Source: DASUVM01 sp036378955
GTDB lineage: Bacteria; Patescibacteriota; Saccharimonadia; Saccharimonadales; Saccharimonadaceae
Reading direction: 5' to 3'
DNA length: 64,000 nt
Assembly: GCA_036378955.1 (NCBI GenBank)
Contig: DASUVM010000004.1
Location: forward strand, 174,392-238,391
Shown here: one piece after another, positions 26,305 to 34,588 of the stretch
How the letters are laid out: the number at the start of each line of letters is the position of its first letter
How positions within the stretch are numbered: position 1 is the first letter of the stretch
Notes under the pieces: model-generated
Told to the model about the DNA's origin: nothing
Databases searched by the model: none
Seen by the model: only the letters and a program-made list of their open reading frames with translations
Program-made: the position numbers and the translations under genes

Positions 26305-27859
26305 TCCCAACAATTATAACAAAATCTGCGGTCGACGTCACACCTGAAGGTAATGTCGTGGAAGCTGATTGTATACCAAAGAGCGTCTTTAACTTCTTGA
26401 GCGTTGCCGGCTTTTTACCTTTACTAAGATCGTAGATTGCAAGGGGTGTCACACCGGCCGAAGCAGGAGCAACATCAACTCTATTCACTTCTAGGCCAGC
26501 GTCTGTAACAACTGTTGCCTTAGCTTGGCCGGCTCCAGCAACACCCGAGGCATTAAAGACATCAACTAAGGCGCCCTCGAGCAATGCCGTATCACCAGAG
26601 GCGTACGCTCGTATAAATGCTCGAATCTCATTGTAATTATAATCACCGACCGTCGGCTGGCCATCGCCATCGAATAGCATATTATCTTCTTTATTAAGGT
26701 CAAGCCGCTTAATTTTATCTGAAGGCACATCTTGAGCTAACTTAACCAGTGTTTTTATCTCATCGGCATCAAAATTAGTGCGAACGTTATCACCAAGCGT
26801 ATCAATAAGGCTATTGACTGCTACCGGATTAGCAAGTGTGCCGGCACTCGTCGCCTTTTCTTTCAACGCCACTAATATCTTCTGCTGATATTGCTCACGA
26901 TCAAAATTTGATCGGCTCAAACCATACCCACCCTCGGCATTGCGAGCCCGCGCCAACGCCAAAGCCGCCTCACCATTCAAATGCGCCGGGCCATTTGGCA
27001 ACTTAACGTATCGCTCGTAGATACCTCGGGGATTATCGCTTTCGATCACTACTGTGATTCCCCCAACCGCGTCAACCGCTTGCTTTAACGCTGTATAATT
27101 CACATGAACGCTATATTGCACATCGAGCCCCAACACACTGCCAGTTTTTTGACGCAATGCCGCCTGGCCAGCCTCTTCGTTATTCTGGCTACTTTTGGCA
27201 CATTCATAAACAACATTTATTTTGCCTTTTGTGCCGGAAATACAGCTCCGGCCGTATTCAACATTTAAATCACGTGGAATACTTACCATAAAAGCATCTT
27301 TTTTCTTCTGATCTACGCTAAGAACCATAATAGAATCTGATAATTCTGGGCCCGGATGCCCAGGGTCATCCTCAGAAGTACCGAATAAAAGGATGTTCGA
27401 ACGACCGTTAGTATCGGTTTTAAGAGGCTTTGCTTCAGAAAAGATCGCGTTAAAAACATTGCCCTTAAACACCTTGCCACTATTAACAAAAAACTTATAC
27501 GCAAAGTAACCAGCACCGATAAATAAGAGAGCTAGAATAACGAGTAGTACACGCTTAATGGTCTTCGATGAAGGTTTATGTAGGCGAAAAGCCTTCTTTT
27601 TATTTTTTTGGCCACGGCGAGGCACCTCTTCTTCAAGCGGCAAGGCAGGTACCGCTGTTATTGGCGCACCTGAATTAAAATAATCTGCCGCCCCGGGGCG
27701 CAGGGGCGCAGCTGGCCGAGGCCTTAAGAGCTGTGTTTGAGGTGATGTTTGCCTGCCTCCATTTTTAGCCCCAAGACTATCAAGGCCAGGGCGTGAATCG
27801 TTTGCAGCCTTTTGGCGACGGGGGATAAAAAATCCATCGATACTATTATTCTTTGTCAT
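26279..27859 (-). CDS. LytR-CpsA-Psr (LCP) family cell-wall glycopolymer ligase
   Basis: The 526-residue protein has a long basic cytoplasmic N terminus (1-100), one transmembrane helix (about 103-123), and an extracellular LCP domain (about 150-330) with SDSIMVLSVDQKKKDAFMVSIPRDL and the arginine-bearing LALARARNAEGGYGLSRSNFDREQYQQ. A C-terminal LytR_C domain (about 430-510) follows. These enzymes move polymers from undecaprenyl phosphate to peptidoglycan, which fits uppS elsewhere in the window. Promoter at 27875-27902. Confidence 0.93.
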   Translation of the reverse strand: MTKNNSIDGFFIPRRQKAANDSRPGLDSLGAKNGGRQTSPQTQLLRPRPAAPLRPGAADYFNSGAPITAVPALPLEEEVPRRGQKNKKKAFRLHKPSSKTIKRVLLVILALLFIGAGYFAYKFFVNSGKVFKGNVFNAIFSEAKPLKTDTNGRSNILLFGTSEDDPGHPGPELSDSIMVLSVDQKKKDAFMVSIPRDLNVEYGRSCISGTKGKINVVYECAKSSQNNEEAGQAALRQKTGSVLGLDVQYSVHVNYTALKQAVDAVGGITVVIESDNPRGIYERYVKLPNGPAHLNGEAALALARARNAEGGYGLSRSNFDREQYQQKILVALKEKATSAGTLANPVAVNSLIDTLGDNVRTNFDADEIKTLVKLAQDVPSDKIKRLDLNKEDNMLFDGDGQPTVGDYNYNEIRAFIRAYASGDTALLEGALVDVFNASGVAGAGQAKATVVTDAGLEVNRVDVAPASAGVTPLAIYDLSKGKKPATLKKLKTLFGIQSASTTLPSGVTSTADFVIIVGNGTTKNTQ

Positions 27860-27874
27860 AATTTCGCTTCATTC

Positions 27875-27902
27875 ACTATATCGTGTTTTCAGCCGCCATC
27901 AA
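27875..27902 (-). promoter_or_regulatory. Promoter of the LCP operon
   Basis: Minus strand TTGATG (27897-27902), 16-bp spacer, TATAGT (27875-27880), 15 nt from the ATG. Confidence 0.6.
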
Positions 27903-28028
27903 AGAGGATTGAAACGAAAACAACGTTTTTAACACAAGCTTTATCTGTTATAGATGGAGCTTGTCATTCATACTTTTCCACATCGCATAAGTACGTATCG
28001 ACACATACTTTTTATCGCTATTTAGTAT

Positions 28029-28715
28029 ATGATAGAGAAGATGATTGAACAGTATGAACAACCTTCGTGGCCTTCTTCGCAGCCACAGCCTACAATTCAA
28101 GACGTTACCCCACCAACGGAACCACCAAAAGCAAACATGTGGCAGCAGCTGAAGCCGGTACTTTCAGTTATCTTGTTTGTAGTTAGCGTCGTTATGGCGG
28201 CGACGCTCATTAACGCTTTTGTGTTTCAATCTTATTATGTCGAAGGGACCAGCATGACCCCTACACTACAAGATCATGATCGTCTGATTATCGACAAGTT
28301 TAGCCGCACCACTTCAGCGATACAGGGTAAAACCTATGTACCAGAACGTGGCCAAATTATTATACTTGATAGCACATTTCGTGATCGCCAAGGCAAGCCC
28401 GAACAGCTTATTAAACGCGTTATCGGTCTGCCGGGTGAGCGCATCTCAATTCAGAACGGTATTATTACAATCTATAATCATGTATCTCCGGCAGGTTTTA
28501 ATATTGATGAAAGCCTGAATCTTTCGCTCGCACCCGCCTTTAGTTCTGAGCCAATCGATATCGTATTGGCAAAAAACGAAATATATGTGGTCGGAGACAA
28601 CCGCGCCCCCGGCGGTTCACTCGATTCTCGCTCATTCGGCCCAGTAAGCCTCGATAACGTTGAGGGCCGGTTGTGGGCAAGAATCTTTCCTTTTAACGAA
28701 ATGCGTATTTTTTGA
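28029..28715 (+). CDS. lepB: Signal peptidase I, first copy
   Basis: Type I leader peptidase of 228 residues with one N-terminal anchor (about 38-60). The catalytic serine is in EGTSMTPTL and the general-base lysine in LIKRVIGLPGERI; box E is VVGDNRAPGGSLDSR. It cleaves Sec/Tat signal peptides on the outer face of the membrane. The second copy follows 6 nt downstream. The start is uncertain between ATGs at 28029 and 28041; neither has a ribosome site, so translation may be leaderless. Confidence 0.92.
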   Translation: MIEKMIEQYEQPSWPSSQPQPTIQDVTPPTEPPKANMWQQLKPVLSVILFVVSVVMAATLINAFVFQSYYVEGTSMTPTLQDHDRLIIDKFSRTTSAIQGKTYVPERGQIIILDSTFRDRQGKPEQLIKRVIGLPGERISIQNGIITIYNHVSPAGFNIDESLNLSLAPAFSSEPIDIVLAKNEIYVVGDNRAPGGSLDSRSFGPVSLDNVEGRLWARIFPFNEMRIF

Positions 28716-28721
28716 TCACAT

Positions 28722-29327
28722 ATGAATTCCCTCACTAACAGCAGCTTTAAAAAACACAAAACAATCCGCGATATAGTAAGTATTGCTATTTTTGTTGCAT
28801 CGATATGGGTTGGCGCCCTACTTATAAATACATTCGTTTTTCAAACTTATACCGTGAATGGCGCAAGTATGGAAGATACCTTACACACAGGCGATCATGT
28901 ATTCGTTAATAAATTGCCAGAAACAGCGGCCCTCATAAGCGGTAAGGCTCATATTCCAGAGCGTGGCCAAATTATTATATTTAAAAACCCCTTGCCAGAA
29001 TTACGCAGAGAAGAAGAATTTATTGTGAAGCGTGTGGTTGGCTTGCCAGGTGAACGTGTTGTTGTAGAAAACGGTAAAATAACTATTTTTAATACTGAGC
29101 ATCCCACCGGGTTCGACCCTGACACCACCTATAGTGGGCCTCGGTACCCAACAGAAGGTAATGTCGACATTACGGTACCCGAAAAAGAGCTCTTTGTCGC
29201 AGGAGATAACCGCCTGGGCAGACATTCGTTTGATTCACGCAACGGGCTCAGCACTATTCCGCTAAGCCTTCTGCAGGGTCACGTAACAGCACGATTCTTT
29301 CCGTTCAATCAACTACGTGGCTTTTAA
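28722..29327 (+). CDS. lepB: Signal peptidase I, second copy
   Basis: A 201-residue paralogue of the preceding gene with the same layout: anchor at about 20-42, catalytic serine in NGASMEDTL, lysine in IVKRVVGLPGERV, and AGDNRLGRHSFDSRNG in box E. The two share blocks such as IPERGQIIIF/VPERGQIIIL but differ in the insertion between the serine and lysine boxes, so they are not a recent duplication and may split substrates. The gene end overlaps that of parB by 4 bp (convergent). Confidence 0.92.
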   Translation: MNSLTNSSFKKHKTIRDIVSIAIFVASIWVGALLINTFVFQTYTVNGASMEDTLHTGDHVFVNKLPETAALISGKAHIPERGQIIIFKNPLPELRREEEFIVKRVVGLPGERVVVENGKITIFNTEHPTGFDPDTTYSGPRYPTEGNVDITVPEKELFVAGDNRLGRHSFDSRNGLSTIPLSLLQGHVTARFFPFNQLRGF

Positions 29328-30199
29328 AGTAAGCTTTCAATGATTCGCTCTAGATCTTGGTCTGACTTATAGCGGATCATAAGCTGACCACCTTTTGCCA
29401 TAGTCTTTACCTGTACCGGCGCATCCAGATGTTTCGCTAGTTTTCGTGTTGCCGGTGTTTCGCTTCGCGCTTTTGCTTCACCCGCCTTACGGTTTTTATC
29501 GCCCAACTTATAGCCGATAACGTATTGCTCGGTTTTACGCACCGACCATTTATTGCGAATGATAAGGTCGAGTAATACTTGCTGTTGTCTAGGCTCAGGA
29601 ATAGCAAGTATCTGACGCGCATGTGCTTCTGAAATCTTTCCCTCCACCAGTGCTTCTTTGGCAGCTGAGGGTAAATTGAGAAGGCGAACAATATTACTAA
29701 TGGTGCTAATAGCACGACCACCAAGACGCTGACTCACCTCTTCATATGTTAAATTAAACTGGTCACGAAGTTTTGCATATGCTGTTGCGGTTTCAAGTGG
29801 GTTAAGATCACGCCGATGCAGGTTTTCTATCAGCGAAAGCTCAAGCTTATTTTGATCGCTAAGTGTGCGAACAATAACCGGTATCTCTTTAGTGCCAGCC
29901 TGTTTTGCTGCTCGCCAACGCCGCTCGCCAGCAACAATAACATAATTATCACCATTTGGCGTTACGACGATCGGCTGCAAAACACCATGAACTTTTATAG
30001 ATTCAGCCAGTTCATCAAGAGCCTCTTGCTCAAAATGGCGCCGTGGCTGACCAGGATCGGCCTGAATTGCAGCAACCGCCACATGTTTGTATTCAGAAAG
30101 TCTCGTGTCTTCTTTTGCTGTTGGATCAAAAGCTTCATCAAGTAGCTGTGTAGGAATGAGCGAATCAAACCCACGTCCTAACCCTTTTTTTACTGCCAT
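29324..30199 (-). CDS. parB: Chromosome partitioning protein ParB
   Basis: CTP-dependent DNA clamp of 291 residues. The N terminus has KKGLGRGFDSLIP, the usual ParA-stimulating peptide; the ParB/Srx domain has QADPGQPRRHF and VAGERRWRAAKQAG (CTP-binding arginines); a helix-turn-helix follows (LTYEEVSQRLGGRAISTISNIVRLL). No parS-like TGTTTCACGTGAAACA site was found nearby by eye. The start overlaps parA by 10 bp. Confidence 0.95.
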   Translation of the reverse strand: MAVKKGLGRGFDSLIPTQLLDEAFDPTAKEDTRLSEYKHVAVAAIQADPGQPRRHFEQEALDELAESIKVHGVLQPIVVTPNGDNYVIVAGERRWRAAKQAGTKEIPVIVRTLSDQNKLELSLIENLHRRDLNPLETATAYAKLRDQFNLTYEEVSQRLGGRAISTISNIVRLLNLPSAAKEALVEGKISEAHARQILAIPEPRQQQVLLDLIIRNKWSVRKTEQYVIGYKLGDKNRKAGEAKARSETPATRKLAKHLDAPVQVKTMAKGGQLMIRYKSDQDLERIIESLL

Positions 30200-30981
30200 T
30201 GCCCCGCCTCCTCTAAGCGTTTCATGATCTCTTTCGTCAGTGTTTTATAAGCTCTGGCGCCCTTACTCCATTTATCGTACATTCCCACTGGCACACCGTG
30301 GCTTGGCGCCTCAGCCAGGCGCACATTACGCGGAATAACTGTTTCAAAAACTTTACCCGGAAAATGCTTCTTAACTTCGTCGAGTACCTGCTGGCTTAAG
30401 GTAGTACGACCATCATACATCGTCAGCACCACCCCAAGCAGATCGAGCTTTGCATTCATGCGCTCTTTAATAAGTTTCATGGTTTCAAGCAATTGGCCCA
30501 AGCCTTCAAGGGCATAAAACTCAGCTTGTACAGGCAGCAAAATACGATCAGCCGCAATCAACGCGTTAACAGTCAGTAAGCTTAAGCTCGGCGGGCAATC
30601 AATTAAAATAACGTCGTATGCGAGCGGCTCAAGCGCTAGCTTTAAACGCGAAAAACGTTTATCGGCGGCCGCTAGTTGCACTTCAACATCTGCCAGTTGC
30701 GGCAGACTTGGTAATAAGTCAACACCTGGCACTGAAGTTGCCCGAATAACGTCTTTCGCTTCAACATTCCCGGCCAACACATCGGCCAGTGTAGCTTCAA
30801 GCTTTTGTTTCTCTACCCCTAAACCACTTGTTGTGTTACCTTGCGGGTCACCGTCAACCAGCAGAACCCTTTTGCCAGCCTTAGCCATATAAAACGCAAC
30901 ATTAATAGTTGTGGTTGTTTTACCCACGCCGCCTTTTTGGTTTGTAATTGCAATAACTGCCATTTCGGTTTTAGTTTTCAC
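30190..30981 (-). CDS. parA: Chromosome partitioning ATPase ParA/Soj
   Basis: Deviant Walker ATPase of about 263 residues. The P-loop KGGVGKTTTT lies near the N terminus, LLVDGDPQGNTTSGLG is Walker A', and VILIDCPPSLSLLT is Walker B. With ParB it segregates the chromosome origin, so the replication origin may be close, although no dnaA or oriC features are seen. The start is either the GTG at 30981 (next to a purine-rich AGAGGGGA) or the ATG at 30963, which gives the usual MAVIAITNQKGG. Confidence 0.95.
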   Translation of the reverse strand: MKTKTEMAVIAITNQKGGVGKTTTTINVAFYMAKAGKRVLLVDGDPQGNTTSGLGVEKQKLEATLADVLAGNVEAKDVIRATSVPGVDLLPSLPQLADVEVQLAAADKRFSRLKLALEPLAYDVILIDCPPSLSLLTVNALIAADRILLPVQAEFYALEGLGQLLETMKLIKERMNAKLDLLGVVLTMYDGRTTLSQQVLDEVKKHFPGKVFETVIPRNVRLAEAPSHGVPVGMYDKWSKGARAYKTLTKEIMKRLEEAGQWQ

Positions 30982-31047
30982 TCCCCTCTTTTCACGCTTA
31001 TTGTAGCATGCCTCGCAAAAGGATGGGCACTTATTATATAAATTTTA

Positions 31048-31053
31048 TATAAT
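31048..31053 (+). promoter_or_regulatory. -10 element upstream of the GC-rich 115-codon gene
   Basis: TATAAT in a very A/T-rich stretch; no clear -35 box at the right distance. Transcription would start about 28 nt before the GTG codon. Confidence 0.4.
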
Positions 31054-31087
31054 ATACAAGCAGTATCGTTCGTATCTGAGGAGAAAA

Positions 31088-31435
31088 GTGCAGAATATCG
31101 AGCAGCAGCTTGGCGCGTTTCTTGAACATAGTGCCCCGCAAATCCCGGTGGCTCAACGGTGGAGAGAGCTGGCTACGCAGATTGATGTTCGCGCACTCGC
31201 CGGGCTCACCGCCAAGGAATGGCAGCTCGTCTGGGATGCCATTCAGTGTCTCATTTTGCTTAACCAAGGCTCGATAGACCCATACCTACGGGGGCGAGCA
31301 GAGGGTTATGCCTATAGCACGGCCAATATGCTTGCAGTGCTTCACCCGCAGCTCGAAGTGCCAGAGGCCTTTAACAAGAGCTGGTTCAACGTTTTCAAGG
31401 AGCTCGCTCGGCGTTTGAATCCTCGGGGGGAATGA
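31088..31435 (+). CDS. GC-rich orphan protein, 115 residues
   Basis: I do not recognise this protein. It is soluble and probably all-helical, tryptophan-rich (RWREL, EWQLVWDAIQCL, KSWFNVF), without a known motif. It starts with GTG at 31088 behind a strong TGAGGAG ribosome site. Base composition is unlike the neighbours: the line at 31141-31200 is about 62 percent G+C, while adjacent genes run in the forties. It stands alone between parA and rplU and is followed by a 13-bp perfect hairpin whose 3' arm can pair with the gene's own ribosome site. Horizontal acquisition is plausible. Confidence 0.65.
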   Translation: MQNIEQQLGAFLEHSAPQIPVAQRWRELATQIDVRALAGLTAKEWQLVWDAIQCLILLNQGSIDPYLRGRAEGYAYSTANMLAVLHPQLEVPEAFNKSWFNVFKELARRLNPRGE

Positions 31436-31441
31436 TCAACA

Positions 31442-31479
31442 GAGGAGCCAGGGCAAATACAAAACAGCCCTGGCTCCTC
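31442..31479 (+). repeat. Perfect 13-bp inverted repeat after the GC-rich orphan
   Basis: GAGGAGCCAGGGC (31442-31454), 12-nt loop, GCCCTGGCTCCTC (31467-31479). No T-run follows, so it is not a standard terminator; a separate terminator comes 17 nt later. Confidence 0.75.
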
Positions 31480-31495
31480 ACGAAGTTTGAACTAA

Positions 31496-31520
31496 AACAC
31501 CCCGGAATCCGGGGCGTTTC
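31496..31520 (-). terminator. Terminator of rplU, probably bidirectional
   Basis: CACCCCGG, 3-nt loop, CCGGGGCG with A/T runs on both sides; on the minus strand it is followed by GTTTTAG directly after the rplU stop. Confidence 0.8.
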
Positions 31521-31826
31521 TTATTTAATCGAGCTTATTTCGATTTTTGAGTACTTTTGACGATGCCCGTTAATTTTACTAACGCGCTTCTTTGATTCAA
31601 AGCGAATCACACGCAGCTTCTCACCTTTTACCTCTGGTTCAAGCACTTTGGCTGCAACCTTTACGCCTTTAACGATCGGCGTACCGATGACAGTTTTGCT
31701 ATCATCGATTACCATCAGCGCATCCAGCGAGAGCTCTTTTGTACCATCTTGGAGGCGGTCCACCAAGAGGGTCTCTTTTTCGGTGACAACATATTGTTTG
31801 CCACCAAGCTGAATAACTGCCTTCAT
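31521..31826 (-). CDS. rplU: Ribosomal protein bL21
   Basis: Large-subunit protein of about 101 residues: MKAVIQLGGKQYVVTEKETLLVDRL at the N terminus and the basic C-terminal KRVSKINGHRQKYSKIEI. I use the second ATG (31826), because AAGG lies 8 nt upstream of it but only 1 nt from the first ATG. bL27, its usual partner, is not adjacent. Promoter at 31860-31888 and a good terminator mark it as a single-gene unit. Confidence 0.95.
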   Translation of the reverse strand: MKAVIQLGGKQYVVTEKETLLVDRLQDGTKELSLDALMVIDDSKTVIGTPIVKGVKVAAKVLEPEVKGEKLRVIRFESKKRVSKINGHRQKYSKIEISSIK

Positions 31827-31859
31827 CTTCATACCTTTAAGTTATGTTAATTCTGATTG

Positions 31860-31888
31860 ATTGTAACAGTTTAATACTAGTCTGTAAA
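31860..31888 (-). promoter_or_regulatory. Promoter of rplU
   Basis: Minus strand TTTACA (31883-31888), 17-bp spacer, TACAAT (31860-31865). Confidence 0.75.
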
Positions 31889-31894
31889 GACGTC

Positions 31895-32962
31895 TTATAC
31901 CCGCCTTCGCCCTGAAACCATCCACCAGCTCGTGCCGCTCAACAACGCACCGAGACCAAGCCACATAGGCCAGCTAAAATTAACATGCGGAGCCTTTTCA
32001 ACAGGGTGATTGTGTGTATTAATCGGAGCAGTCTCTTGAATTGTCTTTGTTTCAGCGTGCGTAACGGCCGAATTATCGGCTGCGATTATATCAGCTGTTA
32101 CCTGTTCACCGCCTAGAATCGGTGCAATTGGCGGTGCCTGTGGTAATGGGATCGTTTGTATAGCCTCAATCGGAGGAGCATTGACTGGTTGTTGAACTGG
32201 CTTTTCGGGAGCAGGCGGAGCATTGGTAACCATAAAATGTAGTTCAAGCGCATCCGATAAGTTACCGGCATGGTCAACCGCCCGCACTTTTAAAGCGTGT
32301 GGCCCGTCACTCAACTGGAGCGTATCGATAGTAAATGTAATATGTACCGTCACTTTTTGCGCCCGACTGTTTGCCGTAGATTCATCTGAGGTTTGGTTAA
32401 TTTGAGTAGGCTCGCCATCCATAGAAGCTATTATTTTATCAGGATATCCGTCGCTCACCTCAAATTTGAAGGTTGCCACGCCACTCACCTTTGACACATC
32501 ACCCTCTGTTACGTGTTTTATGCTGGGTGCCAGGTTGTCTATAATGACGCGATAATGCTCACTCCAAGCACCTGCCTCACCGGCTGTCGTCAGCGCTTTG
32601 ACTCGCCACCAGATTTCTGCTTCATGCTGCTCGGAGCGTTCAAAAATAGTAGCTTCAACTGTCTGGCGCTCGTGAAGCTCCGTCATTTCAGCATTAGTAT
32701 AGCTTTCGTACACATAACAATCAGCGCCCTCTACGGGCTGCCATGAATAACGAAGCAATGTGCCATTTTTGATGGCATTGTCGCTAGGAGCAGTAAGAGT
32801 TGGCGCAACTAAGACCGAGGCGGCTTCTTTCGGGTTTAATGCATGTATTGGAGACGAGCTTACTACTTGCGATATAAAAACTAAAGCAAGTATGCAGATA
32901 AAAGCAGAAGCTATAATAATATAGTGAGATGCCGCTGATTCATGCTGAAACCTCAAGCCCAT
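31895..32962 (-). CDS. Surface-exposed Ig/FN3-like protein with two membrane anchors
   Basis: The 355-residue protein has an N-terminal signal-anchor helix (about 14-33), two beta-sandwich domains (about 52-145 with PTLTAPSDNAIKNGTLLRYSW, as in fibronectin type III-like modules, and about 150-245, ending in the Big-like SDGPHALKVRAVDHAGNLSDAL), a proline-rich linker (about 250-320) and a C-terminal helix followed by GRRRV. The tail resembles a cell-wall sorting signal but I see no LPxTG. A role in surface contact is inferred from layout. Confidence 0.75.
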   Translation of the reverse strand: MGLRFQHESAASHYIIIASAFICILALVFISQVVSSSPIHALNPKEAASVLVAPTLTAPSDNAIKNGTLLRYSWQPVEGADCYVYESYTNAEMTELHERQTVEATIFERSEQHEAEIWWRVKALTTAGEAGAWSEHYRVIIDNLAPSIKHVTEGDVSKVSGVATFKFEVSDGYPDKIIASMDGEPTQINQTSDESTANSRAQKVTVHITFTIDTLQLSDGPHALKVRAVDHAGNLSDALELHFMVTNAPPAPEKPVQQPVNAPPIEAIQTIPLPQAPPIAPILGGEQVTADIIAADNSAVTHAETKTIQETAPINTHNHPVEKAPHVNFSWPMWLGLGALLSGTSWWMVSGRRRV

Positions 32963-33003
32963 GACTGCACCATGCCCCCGTTATTGCACCTTGTACAATC
33001 ATT

Positions 33004-33020
33004 TTATCACACGGTGATAA
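33004..33020. repeat. Perfect 7-bp palindrome downstream of the 91-residue gene
   Basis: TTATCAC-ACG-GTGATAA, two nt from the stop of the gene at 33023. It could be an operator for the downstream surface-protein gene or a weak terminator. Confidence 0.45.
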
Positions 33021-33022
33021 GA

Positions 33023-33298
33023 CTAAGCTTCTGATTCGTCAGCAAAATTCCAGTGAGGGTCTTGACGGGCCTCGTCACGAACCTTCGCCCAAAATGCCGC
33101 CAATGCTTCGCCGTCAGGACGCTCGTTAAGCTCCCATTTATTGTCGTGTACTTCGTCGTCAGTTGTAATCGCACGAGCTATGTCGTCAGTTGTATTGAGC
33201 TTTGACTCGCTCAATTGCATCCGACTCCCGCCATCAGCATCAGGATGATCAATGAAGTATTTTTGCTTTAAAGAATGTTTATGTTTGATTTTTAACAT
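33023..33298 (-). CDS. Small acidic protein of unknown function
   Basis: The 91-residue protein has a basic N terminus (MLKIKHKHSLKQKYF) and an otherwise acidic, asparagine/tryptophan-containing chain ending in WNFADESEA. No domain is recognised. A TTGACT-17-TATTAT promoter ends 6 nt from the ATG, supporting this start on a leaderless mRNA; a shorter in-frame ATG (33220) is possible. Confidence 0.6.
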   Translation of the reverse strand: MLKIKHKHSLKQKYFIDHPDADGGSRMQLSESKLNTTDDIARAITTDDEVHDNKWELNERPDGEALAAFWAKVRDEARQDPHWNFADESEA

Positions 33299-33304
33299 GA
33301 ATTC

Positions 33305-33333
33305 ATAATATCACTTTTTTGACTAATAGTCAA
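33305..33333 (-). promoter_or_regulatory. Promoter of the 91-residue gene
   Basis: Minus strand TTGACT (33328-33333), 17-bp spacer, TATTAT (33305-33310). Only 6 nt separate the -10 box from the ATG, predicting a transcript that begins at the start codon. Confidence 0.7.
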
Positions 33334-33493
33334 TGATACTACATTAACGGTAATCCTATAGAACTACCGCACAACCCAACTTTGCCAAATAAAAGCTGAG
33401 CTATACTCCTCCTATGGCTAGCCTGCTCTTATTTGGAATATTGCTTTAAGCATAAGCAAAGAGTACGATAGAGGCAACCTAACCAGGAGCTGT

Positions 33494-34588
33494 ATGGATA
33501 CAGAATCAGTTAAAACACCCGAGGATAACCTTTCTCGTAAAAATACGACCGTGAAGACCCCTGACACTCCCCCGACTTCGCGGCCACTCAGCTTGTTCAA
33601 GCATGTTACCACTTTAGCCAGTGGCCTGATTGCCGTTTGTTTATTAAGCATGAGCGGTTACACGCTTTTAGATTATTGGCTCAGCGAAAATAACGAGGTG
33701 AATTACTTCAGCAGTTACATGTATAGCTTTTACCTGTATTTGTTCTGTGGCTTATTATTCTTTACCGCCCTTCACCTTTGGGCACACTGGCGTCAGCGTC
33801 ATATCAGTACAGATGTCAGTGAGCCAATCGGTCGAACAGCTCATACATTTTTGGTGCTATTTTTAGTCATTTTAACCGTGACTGTTGTGGGCAACCTGGT
33901 TGCCGTTACCTATATCGCAGCAAATACAGCTTTAGGTACGGCTGACTACTCGACAAAAGACTTATGGAAAGCGCTGCTTGGCCCCCTCCAGACTGGTGTA
34001 TGGGCCGCTTTACTTTGTTGGTACTTTAAAGGAGCAAGCAACGGCCGTCGAACGGTACGCTACCTTGTTGTCGCCAGTGTCATTAGCCTGACAATCACTG
34101 GGCTCTTGCTTGCCTTTCCGATTATCGCAAAACGTAACACGGTTATTGATGGCCGAACAAGCAATGATTTAAGCAATATTTCGCTCACGCTGAACGAGTT
34201 TGTAAACAACAACGACAAGCTACCCGATACACTGACCGAGCTAGAGCTTGACGACAAAGTAGCATCACGCCTCTCTGCATATGAATATCAAAAATCAGCT
34301 ACACCGGCCAGCATAGAACCGACTACCAGCGAAAAAGCGGCTGACACTATCAACGATCTTTTTCGCGCCCCAAGTGAGCAATTTTCGTACAAACTTTGCG
34401 CTGATTTCAAAACCGATACCTCAAATAAAAATGAGCGATTGCCTATTCCTTTCTTAACGACATCGAGCGATTTTGGCACACACCCTGCTGGCCGGCACTG
34501 CTTTAACAAAAGCGCTTATGGTAAAAGCATCACCGGTGATCAACCCGTCTCTTCGGACGGCTCAGGCTCAAGCCTGGAGCGTTACTAA
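33494..34588 (+). CDS. Multi-pass membrane protein with C-terminal soluble domain
   Basis: A 364-residue protein with about five transmembrane helices (about 40-62, 75-97, 118-145, 160-182, 190-213), followed by a soluble region. The segment DLSNISLTLNEFVNNNDKLPDTLTELEL looks like the pilin-like repeats of some bacterial secreted proteins, and cysteines occur in KLCADFK and GRHCFN. No firm family. AGGAGCTGT before ATG is a good ribosome site. The gene converges with ileS (4-bp overlap). Confidence 0.7.
   Translation: MDTESVKTPEDNLSRKNTTVKTPDTPPTSRPLSLFKHVTTLASGLIAVCLLSMSGYTLLDYWLSENNEVNYFSSYMYSFYLYLFCGLLFFTALHLWAHWRQRHISTDVSEPIGRTAHTFLVLFLVILTVTVVGNLVAVTYIAANTALGTADYSTKDLWKALLGPLQTGVWAALLCWYFKGASNGRRTVRYLVVASVISLTITGLLLAFPIIAKRNTVIDGRTSNDLSNISLTLNEFVNNNDKLPDTLTELELDDKVASRLSAYEYQKSATPASIEPTTSEKAADTINDLFRAPSEQFSYKLCADFKTDTSNKNERLPIPFLTTSSDFGTHPAGRHCFNKSAYGKSITGDQPVSSDGSGSSLERY

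Noticed and set aside
29324..30981. parS sites or replication origin near parAB
   Set aside because: No TGTTTCACGTGAAACA-like palindrome and no DnaA-box cluster seen by eye.
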